The notes: generated by a model from the letters alone, not told the origin. A DNA stretch of 64,000 bases from JAAZGD01 sp964383845 (GCA_964383845.1 CAYLIF010000002.1:52449-116448), one strand, 5' to 3'. Positions 1-9,366 are shown, numbered from the stretch's first letter. Numbers and translations are program-made.

Positions 1-176
1 ATCTTTTGTCCATGTTCGTCGGTTCCAGTAAGAAAATGAACATCATAGCCTGCTAATCGTTTGAATCTGGCCATTGCATCTGCCATTACGGTGCAGTATG
101 TATGCCCGATGTGTAGGTTATCACTTGGGTAGTAAATTGGTGTGCTTATATAATATGTTCCTTTAGACTTTGTCAT
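1..176 (-). CDS. metG: Methionyl-tRNA synthetase, N-terminal fragment
   Basis: The first 58 codons are present; the gene runs off the left edge. The enzyme charges tRNA-Met in the cytoplasm. The translation begins MTKSKGTYYISTPIYYPSDN and carries the class I synthetase signature HIGH at residues 22-25, followed by the family's TGTDEHGQK segment that lines the active site. The ATG at 176 is preceded by AGAGAGG at a good distance. It is divergent from the ABC exporter operon, so about 143 bp of intergenic DNA serves both. The identification is secure; the presence of C-terminal tRNA-binding domains cannot be judged. Confidence 0.95.
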   Translation of the reverse strand, partial: MTKSKGTYYISTPIYYPSDNLHIGHTYCTVMADAMARFKRLAGYDVHFLTGTDEHGQK

Positions 177-303
177 ATTAAACCTCTCTTTCTTCTTTAT
201 CGCATCCTGAAGTATATCATGAAAATCTTAATCTTGGCAACAACTTCGAACAGAGGATTAAAGAGCTTTTATGATGTAGAACATTCCTTTAGCAACTTAT
301 TTA

Positions 304-312
304 TGCTATAAT
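304..312 (+). promoter_or_regulatory. Extended -10 promoter of the ABC exporter operon
   Basis: TGCTATAAT is a perfect extended -10 element (TGnTATAAT). No good -35 box lies 16-18 bp upstream, as expected for an extended -10 promoter. Transcription should begin about 7 nt downstream, at or next to the start ATG at 320. No Shine-Dalgarno sequence exists between the box and the ATG, so the message may be leaderless. Confidence 0.6.
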
Positions 313-319
313 ATTGCTT

Positions 320-2077
320 ATGAAAATTGTTAGTAAAATATACCTTCCTTATTTACCCTTGATAATTCTAACGGGCTTCCTTATTTTGGGCCAAGCAATC
401 CTTCAATTGGAATTGCCAAAATATATGGCCCGAATTATTGATGATGGTATTTTAAAAGGAAACATACCTTATATCTATGAAACCGGGAAATTTATGCTCC
501 TGCTTTCTTTATTGTTGGCTATGTTGGCAGTAGCTGTTAGCTTTTTGGCGGCAAGAATTTCCTCTAGGTCTGCTGCTGCATTAAGATCAAGAATCTTTGA
601 TAAAGTTACAAGCTTTGGAAGCTCAGAGATGGAAGAGTTTGGTGCATCCTCTCTGATAATAAGAGGGACCAATGATGTGCTCCAAGTCCAATCAGCTTCT
701 CTTATGCTACTAAGAATGGGCTTCTTTGCTCCAGCAATGGGAATTGGTGCATTGGTTATGGCGGTAAGAACTAGCCCTGATTTAACTTGGACTATTGTTG
801 TTTCCCTTGTAGCTTTACTCATTCTAGTTCTAGGAGCCGTATATCTAACAATACCAAGATTCAAGATACTGCAAAAGCTTATGGACAGACTTAACCTGAT
901 TATGAATGAACGATTATCAGGGATCCTAGTAATCAGAGCCTTTCAGCGGGAGACCTCAGAAGAAGAGCGCTTTGACGAAGCTAACAACAATTTAAGAAAA
1001 ACAAATTTATTTGTTAGCCGGGTAATGTCATTAATGATGCCTGGAATGACTCTGGTAATGTCTTATGGGTCCCTTCTGGTAGTCTGGGCAGGAGCTGCCT
1101 TGATTGCAAAGAATCAATTAGCAGTAGGGGACATGATGGCCTTTATCCAATACGCGATGCACGTGGTCATGTCTTTCCTTTTTCTTACAATGTTTTTCAT
1201 TATCATTCCTCGAGCAATGGTATCAGTACAAAGAATTGCTGAGCTATTAACAAGAGAGCCTTTGATTAAAGATGTATGCGGTACTGAACTAGAATCCCTT
1301 CCAATAAATACTCCAGGAACCGTAGTCTTTGATAATGTCTCATTTAGATATCCTGATGCAGAGGAAGATGTTCTTTGTGATATCTCTTTTACTGCAAGGC
1401 CTGGAACTACCACTGCCATCGTTGGCGGTACGGGTTCTGGGAAATCCACCTTAGTAAATCTTATACCCCGTTTCTATAATGTTACTAGAGGTAATATCTA
1501 TATTGACGGTGTAGATACCTGTAATGTTCCATTAGATAATCTTCGGAACCTTATTGGATATATTCCTCAAAAAGGAATCCTTTTCTCGGGAACCATTGAA
1601 TCTAATATAAAATATGCAAAGCCTGATGCCAGAGAAGATGAAATCGAAAGAGCAGCGAAAATCAGCCAGTCCTTTGGCTTTATCAAAGACAAAGCAGAAG
1701 GATTCGAAACTTCCATTGCCCAAGGGGGAACTAATGTATCTGGTGGACAACGCCAAAGAATATCCATTGCAAGAGCCCTAATTAAAAATTCTCCCATTTA
1801 TATTTTCGACGATAGCTTCTCGGCTCTTGATTTTCAAACAGAGGCGGCTTTGAGACATGCTCTAAAAAAGGAATCTGCCAACTCAACTATTTTAGTAGTT
1901 GCACAGAGAATTAGTACCATTAAAGAGGCGGAGAATATTATTGTTATGGATCAAGGACGTTTAGTGGGGCAAGGAACACACAAGGAGTTGCTTGAAAGCT
2001 GCTCAGTTTATAGAGAATTGGCCGCATCACAACTTGCAATAGACAGCGAAAGGGGTGATTTAAATGGCAAATCCTAA
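320..2077 (+). CDS. ABC exporter, TMD-NBD half-transporter with degenerate ATP site
   Basis: Half-transporter of the heterodimeric multidrug-exporter class (BmrC/LmrC/TM287-like). Roughly residues 1-300 form the six-helix transmembrane domain and 325-575 the nucleotide-binding domain. Walker A is GGTGSGKST near residue 369 and the signature is VSGGQRQR. Walker B reads IYIFDDS near 495, with Asp where the catalytic Glu normally sits, so this subunit carries the degenerate ATP site. The substrate is unknown. I chose the ATG at 320 over the upstream in-frame TTG at 314; later starts would remove the first membrane helix. It overlaps the partner gene by 14 nt. No Shine-Dalgarno sequence is visible. 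Confidence 0.88.
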   Translation: MKIVSKIYLPYLPLIILTGFLILGQAILQLELPKYMARIIDDGILKGNIPYIYETGKFMLLLSLLLAMLAVAVSFLAARISSRSAAALRSRIFDKVTSFGSSEMEEFGASSLIIRGTNDVLQVQSASLMLLRMGFFAPAMGIGALVMAVRTSPDLTWTIVVSLVALLILVLGAVYLTIPRFKILQKLMDRLNLIMNERLSGILVIRAFQRETSEEERFDEANNNLRKTNLFVSRVMSLMMPGMTLVMSYGSLLVVWAGAALIAKNQLAVGDMMAFIQYAMHVVMSFLFLTMFFIIIPRAMVSVQRIAELLTREPLIKDVCGTELESLPINTPGTVVFDNVSFRYPDAEEDVLCDISFTARPGTTTAIVGGTGSGKSTLVNLIPRFYNVTRGNIYIDGVDTCNVPLDNLRNLIGYIPQKGILFSGTIESNIKYAKPDAREDEIERAAKISQSFGFIKDKAEGFETSIAQGGTNVSGGQRQRISIARALIKNSPIYIFDDSFSALDFQTEAALRHALKKESANSTILVVAQRISTIKEAENIIVMDQGRLVGQGTHKELLESCSVYRELAASQLAIDSERGDLNGKS

Positions 2078-3905
2078 AATTAAAAATCCAAAGGGTCCTC
2101 GGGGACCTATGTCAGGAATGATGCCTGGAGAGAAACCTAAAAATTTTAAGAGAACCATGAAAACCCTTGGTGGCTATCTTAAACCCTTTAGGCTTCGATT
2201 GATTATAGCGGCAATCGCTGCTACTCTCTCGGTTATTTTTTCTGTTGTGGCTCCAATGATACTAGGAAGAGCTACTGATGTAATTGCAGATTCTGTAATT
2301 ACTTCCTCGCCTTTAAATTTCACACAACTAGGATATATACTTATTCTACTTATAGCTCTTTACGGTGTTTCTACCATATTCTCAGCAGTAATGGGTTTTC
2401 TTATGGCAGGGGTTTCGCAAAAGATAAGCTACCATCTGCGAAAAGAGCTATCAGAAAAAATCAATACATTGCCCCTAAAATACTTTGACACAAAAACCCA
2501 AGGAGAGATTCTATCTCGTGTTACCAATGATGTTGATACAATAAATACAACCCTTAACCAATCCTTGGCTCAAATACTAACTTCAGCAGTTACCATAGTC
2601 GGAATTTTATCTCTAATGATCTATATAAATCCATTTATGACTTTGGTAGCTCTTGTGACACTACCCCTATCTTTTCTTGTTATAAAGCAGGTAGTCAAAA
2701 GATCTCAGGGCCATTTCAAAGACAACCAAAGATTTTTAGGGGAAGTAAATGGACATATCGAGGAAATGTTTTCTGGTCATGTAATTGTAAAGGCATTTAA
2801 CGGCGAAGCTCAATCTAAAGAAACTTTTGAATCTTGGAATCAACAATTAGCCAAAGCAGGCGAGAGATCACAATTTATTTCCGGAACCATGATGCCTCTT
2901 ACAAACTTAATAGGTAATATCGGCTTTGTTTTGATTTGTGTGGTTGGAGGATACTTGGCCTTACAAGGCAGAGTCTCAATAGGAAATATTCAGGCGTTTG
3001 TGCATTATATTCGTACTTTCAATCAACCAATTTCTCAGCTTGCAAATGTAGTCAATGTTCTTCAATCAACAGCTGCTGCTGCCGAAAGAGTATTTGAGTT
3101 ACTAGCTGAAGAAGACGAGGTCCCAGATAAAGACTTGCTTCCTTTCCCATGCCTAGATAATATCCAGGGAGAAATAACCTTTGAACATGTTGAATTTGGT
3201 TATAACCAAGAAGAGAGTTCAGAGGGTAAATTGCTTATTAACGATTTCAATTTCGTTGCAAAGCCGGGTCAAAGAATAGCAATTGTTGGCCCCACAGGAG
3301 CGGGTAAAACTACAATAGTAAAATTACTTCTTCGATTTTATGAGCTAAATGGCGGAAGGATACTCTTAGACGGGGTGGACATTAAGAGATACAGTAGGCA
3401 AGATCTTAGAAGTGTTTTTGGAATGGTGCTTCAAGACAATTGGTTGTTCTCGGGAACCGTTTCCGATAACATCCGATATGGATGTTTAGATGCCAGTGAA
3501 GAAGATATAGAAAAGGCTGCAGAAGCAGCACATATTGACCATTATATTAAAACCCAACCTAAGGGATACGATATGGTTATACAAGAAGGTGCTAGCAACC
3601 TTTCTCAAGGACAAAAGCAACTCCTAACAATGGCTAGGGCATTCTTGTCAGACTCTCCAGTTCTAATACTTGACGAGGCCACAAGTTCTGTGGATACCAG
3701 AACTGAAGTTCAAATTCAAACTGCTATGAATGATTTAATGAAAGATAGAACAAGCTTTGTTATTGCCCATCGCCTATCAACTATTCGAGATGCAGATGTG
3801 ATCTTGGTTATGAAAGATGGAGATATTATTGAGCAAGGAACCCATGAAAATCTGCTAGAACAAAAGGGCTTTTATAAAACACTTTATGAAAGCCAATACC
3901 AATAA
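2064..3905 (+). CDS. ABC exporter, partner TMD-NBD half-transporter
   Basis: Second half of the heterodimer (LmrD/TM288-like), 613 aa. A proline- and lysine-rich cytoplasmic N-terminus of about 40 residues precedes six membrane helices. The nucleotide-binding domain has Walker A GPTGAGKTT near residue 409 and a canonical Walker B with catalytic Glu, LILDEATSSVD near 533. The signature is the non-canonical LSQGQ, which in the dimer faces the degenerate Walker B of the upstream subunit; this is the usual asymmetric arrangement. AAAGGGGTG precedes the ATG, and the gene overlaps the end of the first subunit, so the two are translationally coupled. It probably exports hydrophobic compounds; the substrate is not predictable. 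Confidence 0.9.
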   Translation: MANPKIKNPKGPRGPMSGMMPGEKPKNFKRTMKTLGGYLKPFRLRLIIAAIAATLSVIFSVVAPMILGRATDVIADSVITSSPLNFTQLGYILILLIALYGVSTIFSAVMGFLMAGVSQKISYHLRKELSEKINTLPLKYFDTKTQGEILSRVTNDVDTINTTLNQSLAQILTSAVTIVGILSLMIYINPFMTLVALVTLPLSFLVIKQVVKRSQGHFKDNQRFLGEVNGHIEEMFSGHVIVKAFNGEAQSKETFESWNQQLAKAGERSQFISGTMMPLTNLIGNIGFVLICVVGGYLALQGRVSIGNIQAFVHYIRTFNQPISQLANVVNVLQSTAAAAERVFELLAEEDEVPDKDLLPFPCLDNIQGEITFEHVEFGYNQEESSEGKLLINDFNFVAKPGQRIAIVGPTGAGKTTIVKLLLRFYELNGGRILLDGVDIKRYSRQDLRSVFGMVLQDNWLFSGTVSDNIRYGCLDASEEDIEKAAEAAHIDHYIKTQPKGYDMVIQEGASNLSQGQKQLLTMARAFLSDSPVLILDEATSSVDTRTEVQIQTAMNDLMKDRTSFVIAHRLSTIRDADVILVMKDGDIIEQGTHENLLEQKGFYKTLYESQYQ

Positions 3906-3914
3906 AGATCGAAT

Positions 3915-5048
3915 TTATAAATCTTCCTTTCGAAAGCTTTTGTAATCTTTTCCTTCATGCTCATCTCCAACATTCCTTCCGGAGATGGCATATTTTTTTA
4001 ACAGTTTTTCTAGTCTTTGATTGCTTGTTTTTTCCTGCTCTCTAAGGATTTTTTCATAAGGTGTTAGCTCATCAACAGCTTTCATATGCTTTCTTATAGG
4101 ACGAGGGAGGGTAAACAAAAACAGTGCTGGAGTCACTATTAAAATATCAAATATTACCCACAGCAACACCCATTTCCACAAATCTTCTTTTTCAAAAATT
4201 TGCATACCACCATAAATAACAGCTAAAAGGCCTAAAATAAAAATCAACATAGGCAAATACATACGCTCTATCCGATTAATTGCTTTTCTTAAAGGTGGGT
4301 CATACCACAAATCTCGTTGGCTTTTAAATATGTATCTAGAACCTCGAAAGTTGGTATAGGCTATAATGAAAGCTGCTTTTATATCTGCTATTGTGATGCC
4401 TTTAGCCCTAGGGATATCTTCCTTAGATGATTCATTGACATAGGCAACCAAACTCTTTATGGCCGTCCCCTCTCCCATAACCCCTAAATTAGGGATGTCC
4501 CTTGGGTTTATTTCTGCTATTAATTGCTCTCCTTGGTTAACTCTTATAGTTTCTCCACCTATTAAAAGCAATAAATAACCTTCTGCACAATAAAGTCCTA
4601 GGGTAAGTCCATCATAATGTGAGGCTATAAAATCTTTGCCTATAGATAGTTTGCATCGTTGTTTTTTCAGGTGAACAGTTTCCAACATTCCAAAGTTACC
4701 CTTAGCAACCATCAAGTTATAATCTTTTATTTTTCCAAAGCTTTTCGTAGTTTCCTTTCCATCAAATTGATCCTGTTCCCACTTGGTTAGTCGAGAAACT
4801 CTTGTCCCCTCAAAGGATAGAATTACTTCTCCCTCTAGCACCAAAAGAGTTCTTTCATAGTCTGGCAAGATTGTAAAGTTGGCCTCTTCTTTTTCTATAG
4901 TGGATTTGCTTAGTCTAAAGATGAAATTTTGCTCATCATAAGAAGCTTCTTCAGGAAAAATAAAAAGCTCTTGGGTATTTCCCCCAGCCCATGTTTTTTC
5001 TCCATATTCACAGGGTCTATATACTTTTTGAGAGATAATCTGTTTCAT
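3915..5048 (-). CDS. HutD-family protein fused to a C-terminal membrane segment
   Basis: 377 aa. Residues about 1-205 match the HutD/Ves cupin-like family: the opening TWAGGNTQELFIFPE and the later LLVLEGEVILSFEG are the family's characteristic strands. HutD is known as a small protein linked to histidine utilisation, without a proven activity. Residues about 265-320 add two strongly hydrophobic helices (MYLPMLIFILGLLAVIYGG and a second starting at WKWVLLWVIFD), followed by a charged, probably cytoplasmic tail. The ATG overlaps the stop of the GltS gene by 4 nt (ATGA), so the two are coupled and may work together in glutamate or histidine metabolism. HutD assignment is fairly sure; the role of the fusion is unknown. 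Confidence 0.7.
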   Translation of the reverse strand: MKQIISQKVYRPCEYGEKTWAGGNTQELFIFPEEASYDEQNFIFRLSKSTIEKEEANFTILPDYERTLLVLEGEVILSFEGTRVSRLTKWEQDQFDGKETTKSFGKIKDYNLMVAKGNFGMLETVHLKKQRCKLSIGKDFIASHYDGLTLGLYCAEGYLLLLIGGETIRVNQGEQLIAEINPRDIPNLGVMGEGTAIKSLVAYVNESSKEDIPRAKGITIADIKAAFIIAYTNFRGSRYIFKSQRDLWYDPPLRKAINRIERMYLPMLIFILGLLAVIYGGMQIFEKEDLWKWVLLWVIFDILIVTPALFLFTLPRPIRKHMKAVDELTPYEKILREQEKTSNQRLEKLLKKYAISGRNVGDEHEGKDYKSFRKEDL

Positions 5049-6427
5049 TGTTTATCTTTGTCCCCTAGCTTTAGAGTTAAAAATAAAAGTCCAAAAAAGT
5101 AAAGTAAAAGCAGTATAAACACGGAAAAAAGTAGAAATGTTGATTTAGGTGCCATGCCGATTAAAATTAACATTGGCAAGGCAAATACTATTGCCGAACA
5201 ACTGCCCGTAACCAGATTGTTTGCCGCAGGAGTTTTCAATTCAGGGTCAATTTCACGTAGAAGTAAAATTCCAGAACTTACCGTTCCTGTCATCATACCA
5301 AACATTGAAAGAAAGCCTTCATAGTAATAGCCAGGGTATAAAATTTGAGTGAGTTTTTTCATGTAGAAAAAAGTGCCTATGCCTCCAAACATACCCATTA
5401 GTATAAAGGCTACCCAGTTACCAGTAAGGTCTCCTATTTCAATAGATGCTATTCCTGCTACTATCATAACGTCAAATGCCAAACCTGAGATACGGCTTAA
5501 AAGATAATTGTTTTGGTACTGCCGAGTCATAATTGATTTATTTTTTAGATTACGAAGTATTAACCGTAACAGCATAGCCAAGAGAGATCCCACAATAAAG
5601 TTGAAGCCCCATAACAAGCTATTAACAGTATTTCCTAAGGCTGGTGAAACTTCATTAATTGCAGAGGTCATCCCCCAAGTGGCTAGGTATGTTCCTAAGT
5701 ATACAAGGAGCACTAGGGCTACTTGAACAGAAAGTCGATCTACAGATTCTGAAACAGGTATTTCATCTTTGTGTTGAAACATATCCGTGGTAACAGATCC
5801 TGAAACTTCTTCAGGGCCATTTCCGCAAATGATTTTTTTTCTTTTTAAGACATTCAAATAGATAACCCCAGCTATGCAAGCCCAGAGGAAACCTAAAGCT
5901 GCAATTGCTAAAGCGAAAGATCTCCCTCCTGTCATCCCTAAATTCTCATATATAGTTCCCACATTATTTGCCTGACCTGGTCCCTGCCCAAATCCCATAG
6001 GCAAAAGTATCCCTGCAGCTTTAAAGAAGTTAGGTGAAAAGGTGTATCCTATAGCAATAGTTATTGTAAGCCCTATGATGCCTTGAATAAGATAGGTGCT
6101 CACAATTAAGGATCCGCTTCTTATCCCTATCCAACGACCTTTTTCTTGAATCGCAGTAAATTCAGGAACTCTTAATGTCATTGCAATGAAACCTAAGGCT
6201 ATTCCATGATAGGTTATCATCTCAAGCAACTCCAGCTCCATATTTAATACACCCATGGATCGTAGCAACAAAAGAAGGAACCCACCAATTACTGCTATAG
6301 GCATTAATGAATCCCTGATGAATTTAAAGTTACGTCTAAGTGCATTGGCCGCTAAAATTGTTGCCGCGATAATTCCAAATTGAACTACTACATCCCATAA
6401 GGCTACATTTGCAGCTGAAAAGTCCAT
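5045..6427 (-). CDS. gltS: Sodium/glutamate symporter (GltS family)
   Basis: 460-aa polytopic protein with about ten to twelve hydrophobic stretches. It has the GltS layout: two similar halves and glycine-rich re-entrant segments such as LLPMGFGQGPGQANN and MFGMMTGTVSSGILLLRE. GltS proteins import glutamate with sodium. Glutamate is a plausible substrate but a related dicarboxylic amino acid is possible. GAAGGGGG lies upstream of the ATG. It overlaps the HutD-fusion gene and follows the PlsC gene by 20 nt, so it is probably the promoter-distal part of the acyl-metabolism gene train or driven by a local promoter I could not identify. Confidence 0.8.
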   Translation of the reverse strand: MDFSAANVALWDVVVQFGIIAATILAANALRRNFKFIRDSLMPIAVIGGFLLLLLRSMGVLNMELELLEMITYHGIALGFIAMTLRVPEFTAIQEKGRWIGIRSGSLIVSTYLIQGIIGLTITIAIGYTFSPNFFKAAGILLPMGFGQGPGQANNVGTIYENLGMTGGRSFALAIAALGFLWACIAGVIYLNVLKRKKIICGNGPEEVSGSVTTDMFQHKDEIPVSESVDRLSVQVALVLLVYLGTYLATWGMTSAINEVSPALGNTVNSLLWGFNFIVGSLLAMLLRLILRNLKNKSIMTRQYQNNYLLSRISGLAFDVMIVAGIASIEIGDLTGNWVAFILMGMFGGIGTFFYMKKLTQILYPGYYYEGFLSMFGMMTGTVSSGILLLREIDPELKTPAANNLVTGSCSAIVFALPMLILIGMAPKSTFLLFSVFILLLLYFFGLLFLTLKLGDKDKQ

Positions 6428-6447
6428 ACACCAGCCCCCTTCCAGAA

Positions 6448-7617
6448 TTAGATTCTTCCTATGTCTCCTTTTCCAGTAATATACTGATATAAGGTTACAT
6501 ACTTTCTAGCACTTCTTGGTATATTTGAAGTGATTTCATAATTACCAGCTCCACTGGAAAATACCAAGGTCTGCTTTCCATGTACATTCATATCTAATAT
6601 ATCATCAAATAAAAACTCTTTATCACCAATTACAAGGCCATTACCATGAATTGATAATCTTCCACTTGTAAGCTTCTCCCTTTTATGAGAACATGAATCC
6701 ACTAAAAACAAGCTTTCATTTTCATCTGAAAATGCAATTGCCCCATTTATTTTAGAGGCGATTTTTCTCATTTCCTCTTTTTGCCAACAGTCCCACTCTA
6801 CCACTGTATGAAAAGGAAGAAAATCCTTTTGAAAACAGCCATACTCATCAATGGTAGAACTCATATCACAATTACCACAATAAAACCTGTTTTTTTCGCT
6901 TTTCAAACAACCAATCTTTTCACAAATCGGACAAATATACAGTGAAAGTTCTAGCCATTCCCCAAGATTCCTACCTTTGAAAGGGATGGGGTTTTCCTGC
7001 TGCCGCAAATAAGCGTCTTCGTATATATCCCTTTCTATCAAATGATTTATTTCTATATCGCTTAAGTTTTTAATATCCCCATAGGGATAAACGCCTACAA
7101 TGTAGCCTTTCATCTTTCCTCGCCGCCCCTTAGAAGCCCATCTGGGACTAGTGAAATATCCACCTTCAAATCGGTAGGTTACTAGAGTTGTACCACATGC
7201 CTTAACTAATTTTCCTGTGGCCGGCATTATAGGTTTTGTGATCCCAGTGAAGCTGCGGTTCCCTTCCGGAAAAATACATACGCTGTGACCTTTTTTAATT
7301 CGCCGGATAACTTCTTTTACTGCCCCTATATCAGCTGCGCCTTTTACTTTTGAGATGGGACTTGCTACCCATTCAATTACCCGAGATTTCCAGCCCCAAC
7401 TAAGAATATGTTCGCTAGCTAAGAAATATATGTGCCTAGGAAAGCTTCTTGTTAGTATCACTGGGTCCATGTCCATTGTATGGTTAGACATTATCAAACA
7501 AGGGCCTTTGATGTTGGGAGCCTTTTCGCTCTTTAGACCATAGATTAATCCCGTAAAAGGATATAGTACATTTCGAATAATTTTATATAGCAGGGCATGT
7601 CGTCTCCAATGCTTCAT
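6448..7617 (-). CDS. PlsC-type acyltransferase with C-terminal zinc ribbon
   Basis: 389 aa. Residues about 30-200 are a 1-acyl-glycerol-phosphate acyltransferase (PlsC) domain with the HX4D motif (SNHTMDMD) and the FPEGNRS substrate-binding motif. Downstream is an unusual module with two CxxC pairs (CPICEKIGC and YCGNCD), which looks like a zinc ribbon, and then a beta-rich tail. PlsC enzymes acylate lysophosphatidic acid or similar alcohols at the membrane. Ribbon-containing variants are not characterised as far as I know. The gene is 9 nt after the acyl-CoA ligase gene, so its donor may be the acyl-CoA made there. The Shine-Dalgarno-like AAAAGG abuts the ATG directly, so coupling to the upstream stop is likely. 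Confidence 0.8.
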   Translation of the reverse strand: MKHWRRHALLYKIIRNVLYPFTGLIYGLKSEKAPNIKGPCLIMSNHTMDMDPVILTRSFPRHIYFLASEHILSWGWKSRVIEWVASPISKVKGAADIGAVKEVIRRIKKGHSVCIFPEGNRSFTGITKPIMPATGKLVKACGTTLVTYRFEGGYFTSPRWASKGRRGKMKGYIVGVYPYGDIKNLSDIEINHLIERDIYEDAYLRQQENPIPFKGRNLGEWLELSLYICPICEKIGCLKSEKNRFYCGNCDMSSTIDEYGCFQKDFLPFHTVVEWDCWQKEEMRKIASKINGAIAFSDENESLFLVDSCSHKREKLTSGRLSIHGNGLVIGDKEFLFDDILDMNVHGKQTLVFSSGAGNYEITSNIPRSARKYVTLYQYITGKGDIGRI

Positions 7618-7626
7618 CCTTTTGCA

Positions 7627-9366
7627 CTAAAGAGCCTTATGGCTCTGCCTCTCCTGTTTTTCTAGTTCTTCTTGCTCCAAAACTGTATATGCCAACTTCC
7701 CTACCAGAGTTCTAGGTAAAGACTCTCTAAACTCAAATTCATATGGCATGGCATATCTTGCAATGTTCCTTATACAGTGCTCTTTTATACTCTCCTTTAT
7801 TTCTTGACTTTCCTCTATTCCTTTTTTTAGAACCAAGAAGGCTTTAACCTTTTGGATCTTGTAGGTATCGGGAACGCCTATTACAATAGACATCAATACA
7901 GCTGGATGGGCATCCAGAACATTTTCTATCTGAGAGGGATAAATTGAATATCCAGAAGAAATTATCATTCTTTTAATTCTCTGTTTAAAATAAATAAATC
8001 CTTCAGCATCCATAAAGCCCATATCTCCAGTATGAAGCCATATTCTACCATCACCATGAGTCTTCAATACATTATCTGTCTCCTCAGGATTTTTTAAATA
8101 GCCCTTCATTACAGAAGGCCCATGGATGCAAATTTCACCATCTTCTCCATAGGGGACTTCTTCCGTGGTATCGACTTTGCAAATCTTGAAATAAGTATCT
8201 GGAAATGGGATCCCAATACTTCCCTCTTTGTAAAAATTTTTTGGTGTTAGGCAACTGGCCGTCACGCATTCTGTGGTGCCATATCCTTCTCTGATTTGGG
8301 TTTTTGCTCCTCTGTTTTTTAAGAACGCGTCTACTTTTTTCTTTAGTTCAATGGAAAGTGAATCTCCACCAGAGAAAACACCTTCAAGGCAGCTTAGATC
8401 CACCTTTTCTATTTCTTTGTTTCTAAGTAAGGCCTCAAATAGGGTAGGAACCCCAGCTATGTAGTTGGGTTGATATTTTTTTAGAAGAGATCCGTAGGTG
8501 TCTGGGCTAAATTGAGGAACAAGTATTTCTTCACATCCATAACATAGACCTGTATGAATGCCAACGCCCAAACCGAAACCATGAAAGACAGGCATAATAG
8601 CCAACATTCTATGGCCTGGAGTTATACAATCTCCTAGGGCTGCAGTTTGCATAGCCAGGGCATTAAAATTTAGATTACTGAGAATAATGCCTTTGTTGGT
8701 ACCTGTAGTCCCCCCGCTATATAGGATTACTGCTGGATCTTCAGCCAAACCTTTACTTTTATACTCACCCTTGTGTTTTTTACCATTATTGATAAAATCT
8801 TTGTAAAGAATTATTCCTTTTTCTACCGGTACAGGAGGAATCTTCCGGCCTTTACTTATCCAAAAACCCATAGCCATAAGTGGTTTAAGCTCTTCTCCTA
8901 TGGATGTAATTATAACATTCTTTAAAGTTGTGGTTTCACTACGGATGTTTCTAAACTTAGGGTAGAAAGCATCTAAGGTAATGGCAGCTACACTTTCTGA
9001 ATGATTTAGGTAGAAGAGAATTTCTCCTTCCGCAGAAAGAGGATGCACCATATTAGGAATCCCACCCATTCTATTCAAACCATAGAACATAATGATTGCT
9101 TGGGGCATATTAGGCAAACAAATAGTTACGCGGTCACCTTTTTTAATTCCTAAGGTAACTAAGGCTTTGGCACAGTTATCCACCTTATCAAGAAACTCTT
9201 TGTAACTTGCAGTGACTCCCAAAAAATTATAAGCTATTCCATCCATATAAGATGCCGCCTGGTTTTCGAGAAAATCAATCATCGTTCCATCAGGGTACTC
9301 TAAAGAATGGGGAATGTCCTCATATGAACTTAGCCAAGGCGTCTTTATAGTTCTATCATTATTCAT
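7627..9366 (-). CDS. AMP-forming acyl-CoA ligase (FadD-like)
   Basis: Member of the ANL superfamily, 579 aa from the ATG at 9366 (AAAAGAG upstream; an in-frame GTG at 9393 has no ribosome site). The phosphate-binding loop is YSGGTTGTNKG and the adenylation motif is YGTTEC. The hinge GDMGF and a C-terminal catalytic Lys region (PRTLVGKL) are present, so the enzyme appears intact. It should activate a carboxylic acid, most likely a medium- or long-chain fatty acid, to acyl-CoA through an acyl-adenylate. It sits between an acyl-CoA-type aldehyde dehydrogenase and an acyltransferase in a tight train. The substrate length cannot be read from sequence. Confidence 0.85.
   Translation of the reverse strand: MNNDRTIKTPWLSSYEDIPHSLEYPDGTMIDFLENQAASYMDGIAYNFLGVTASYKEFLDKVDNCAKALVTLGIKKGDRVTICLPNMPQAIIMFYGLNRMGGIPNMVHPLSAEGEILFYLNHSESVAAITLDAFYPKFRNIRSETTTLKNVIITSIGEELKPLMAMGFWISKGRKIPPVPVEKGIILYKDFINNGKKHKGEYKSKGLAEDPAVILYSGGTTGTNKGIILSNLNFNALAMQTAALGDCITPGHRMLAIMPVFHGFGLGVGIHTGLCYGCEEILVPQFSPDTYGSLLKKYQPNYIAGVPTLFEALLRNKEIEKVDLSCLEGVFSGGDSLSIELKKKVDAFLKNRGAKTQIREGYGTTECVTASCLTPKNFYKEGSIGIPFPDTYFKICKVDTTEEVPYGEDGEICIHGPSVMKGYLKNPEETDNVLKTHGDGRIWLHTGDMGFMDAEGFIYFKQRIKRMIISSGYSIYPSQIENVLDAHPAVLMSIVIGVPDTYKIQKVKAFLVLKKGIEESQEIKESIKEHCIRNIARYAMPYEFEFRESLPRTLVGKLAYTVLEQEELEKQERQSHKAL

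Noticed and set aside
314..319. In-frame TTG two codons before the exporter ATG as its start
   Set aside because: It lies within the expected untranscribed gap after the -10 box and has no ribosome site; the ATG at 320 fits better.
3906..3960. Terminator between the ABC exporter and the HutD-fusion gene
   Set aside because: Only a weak AGAT/ATCT pairing is visible, with no clear T-run.
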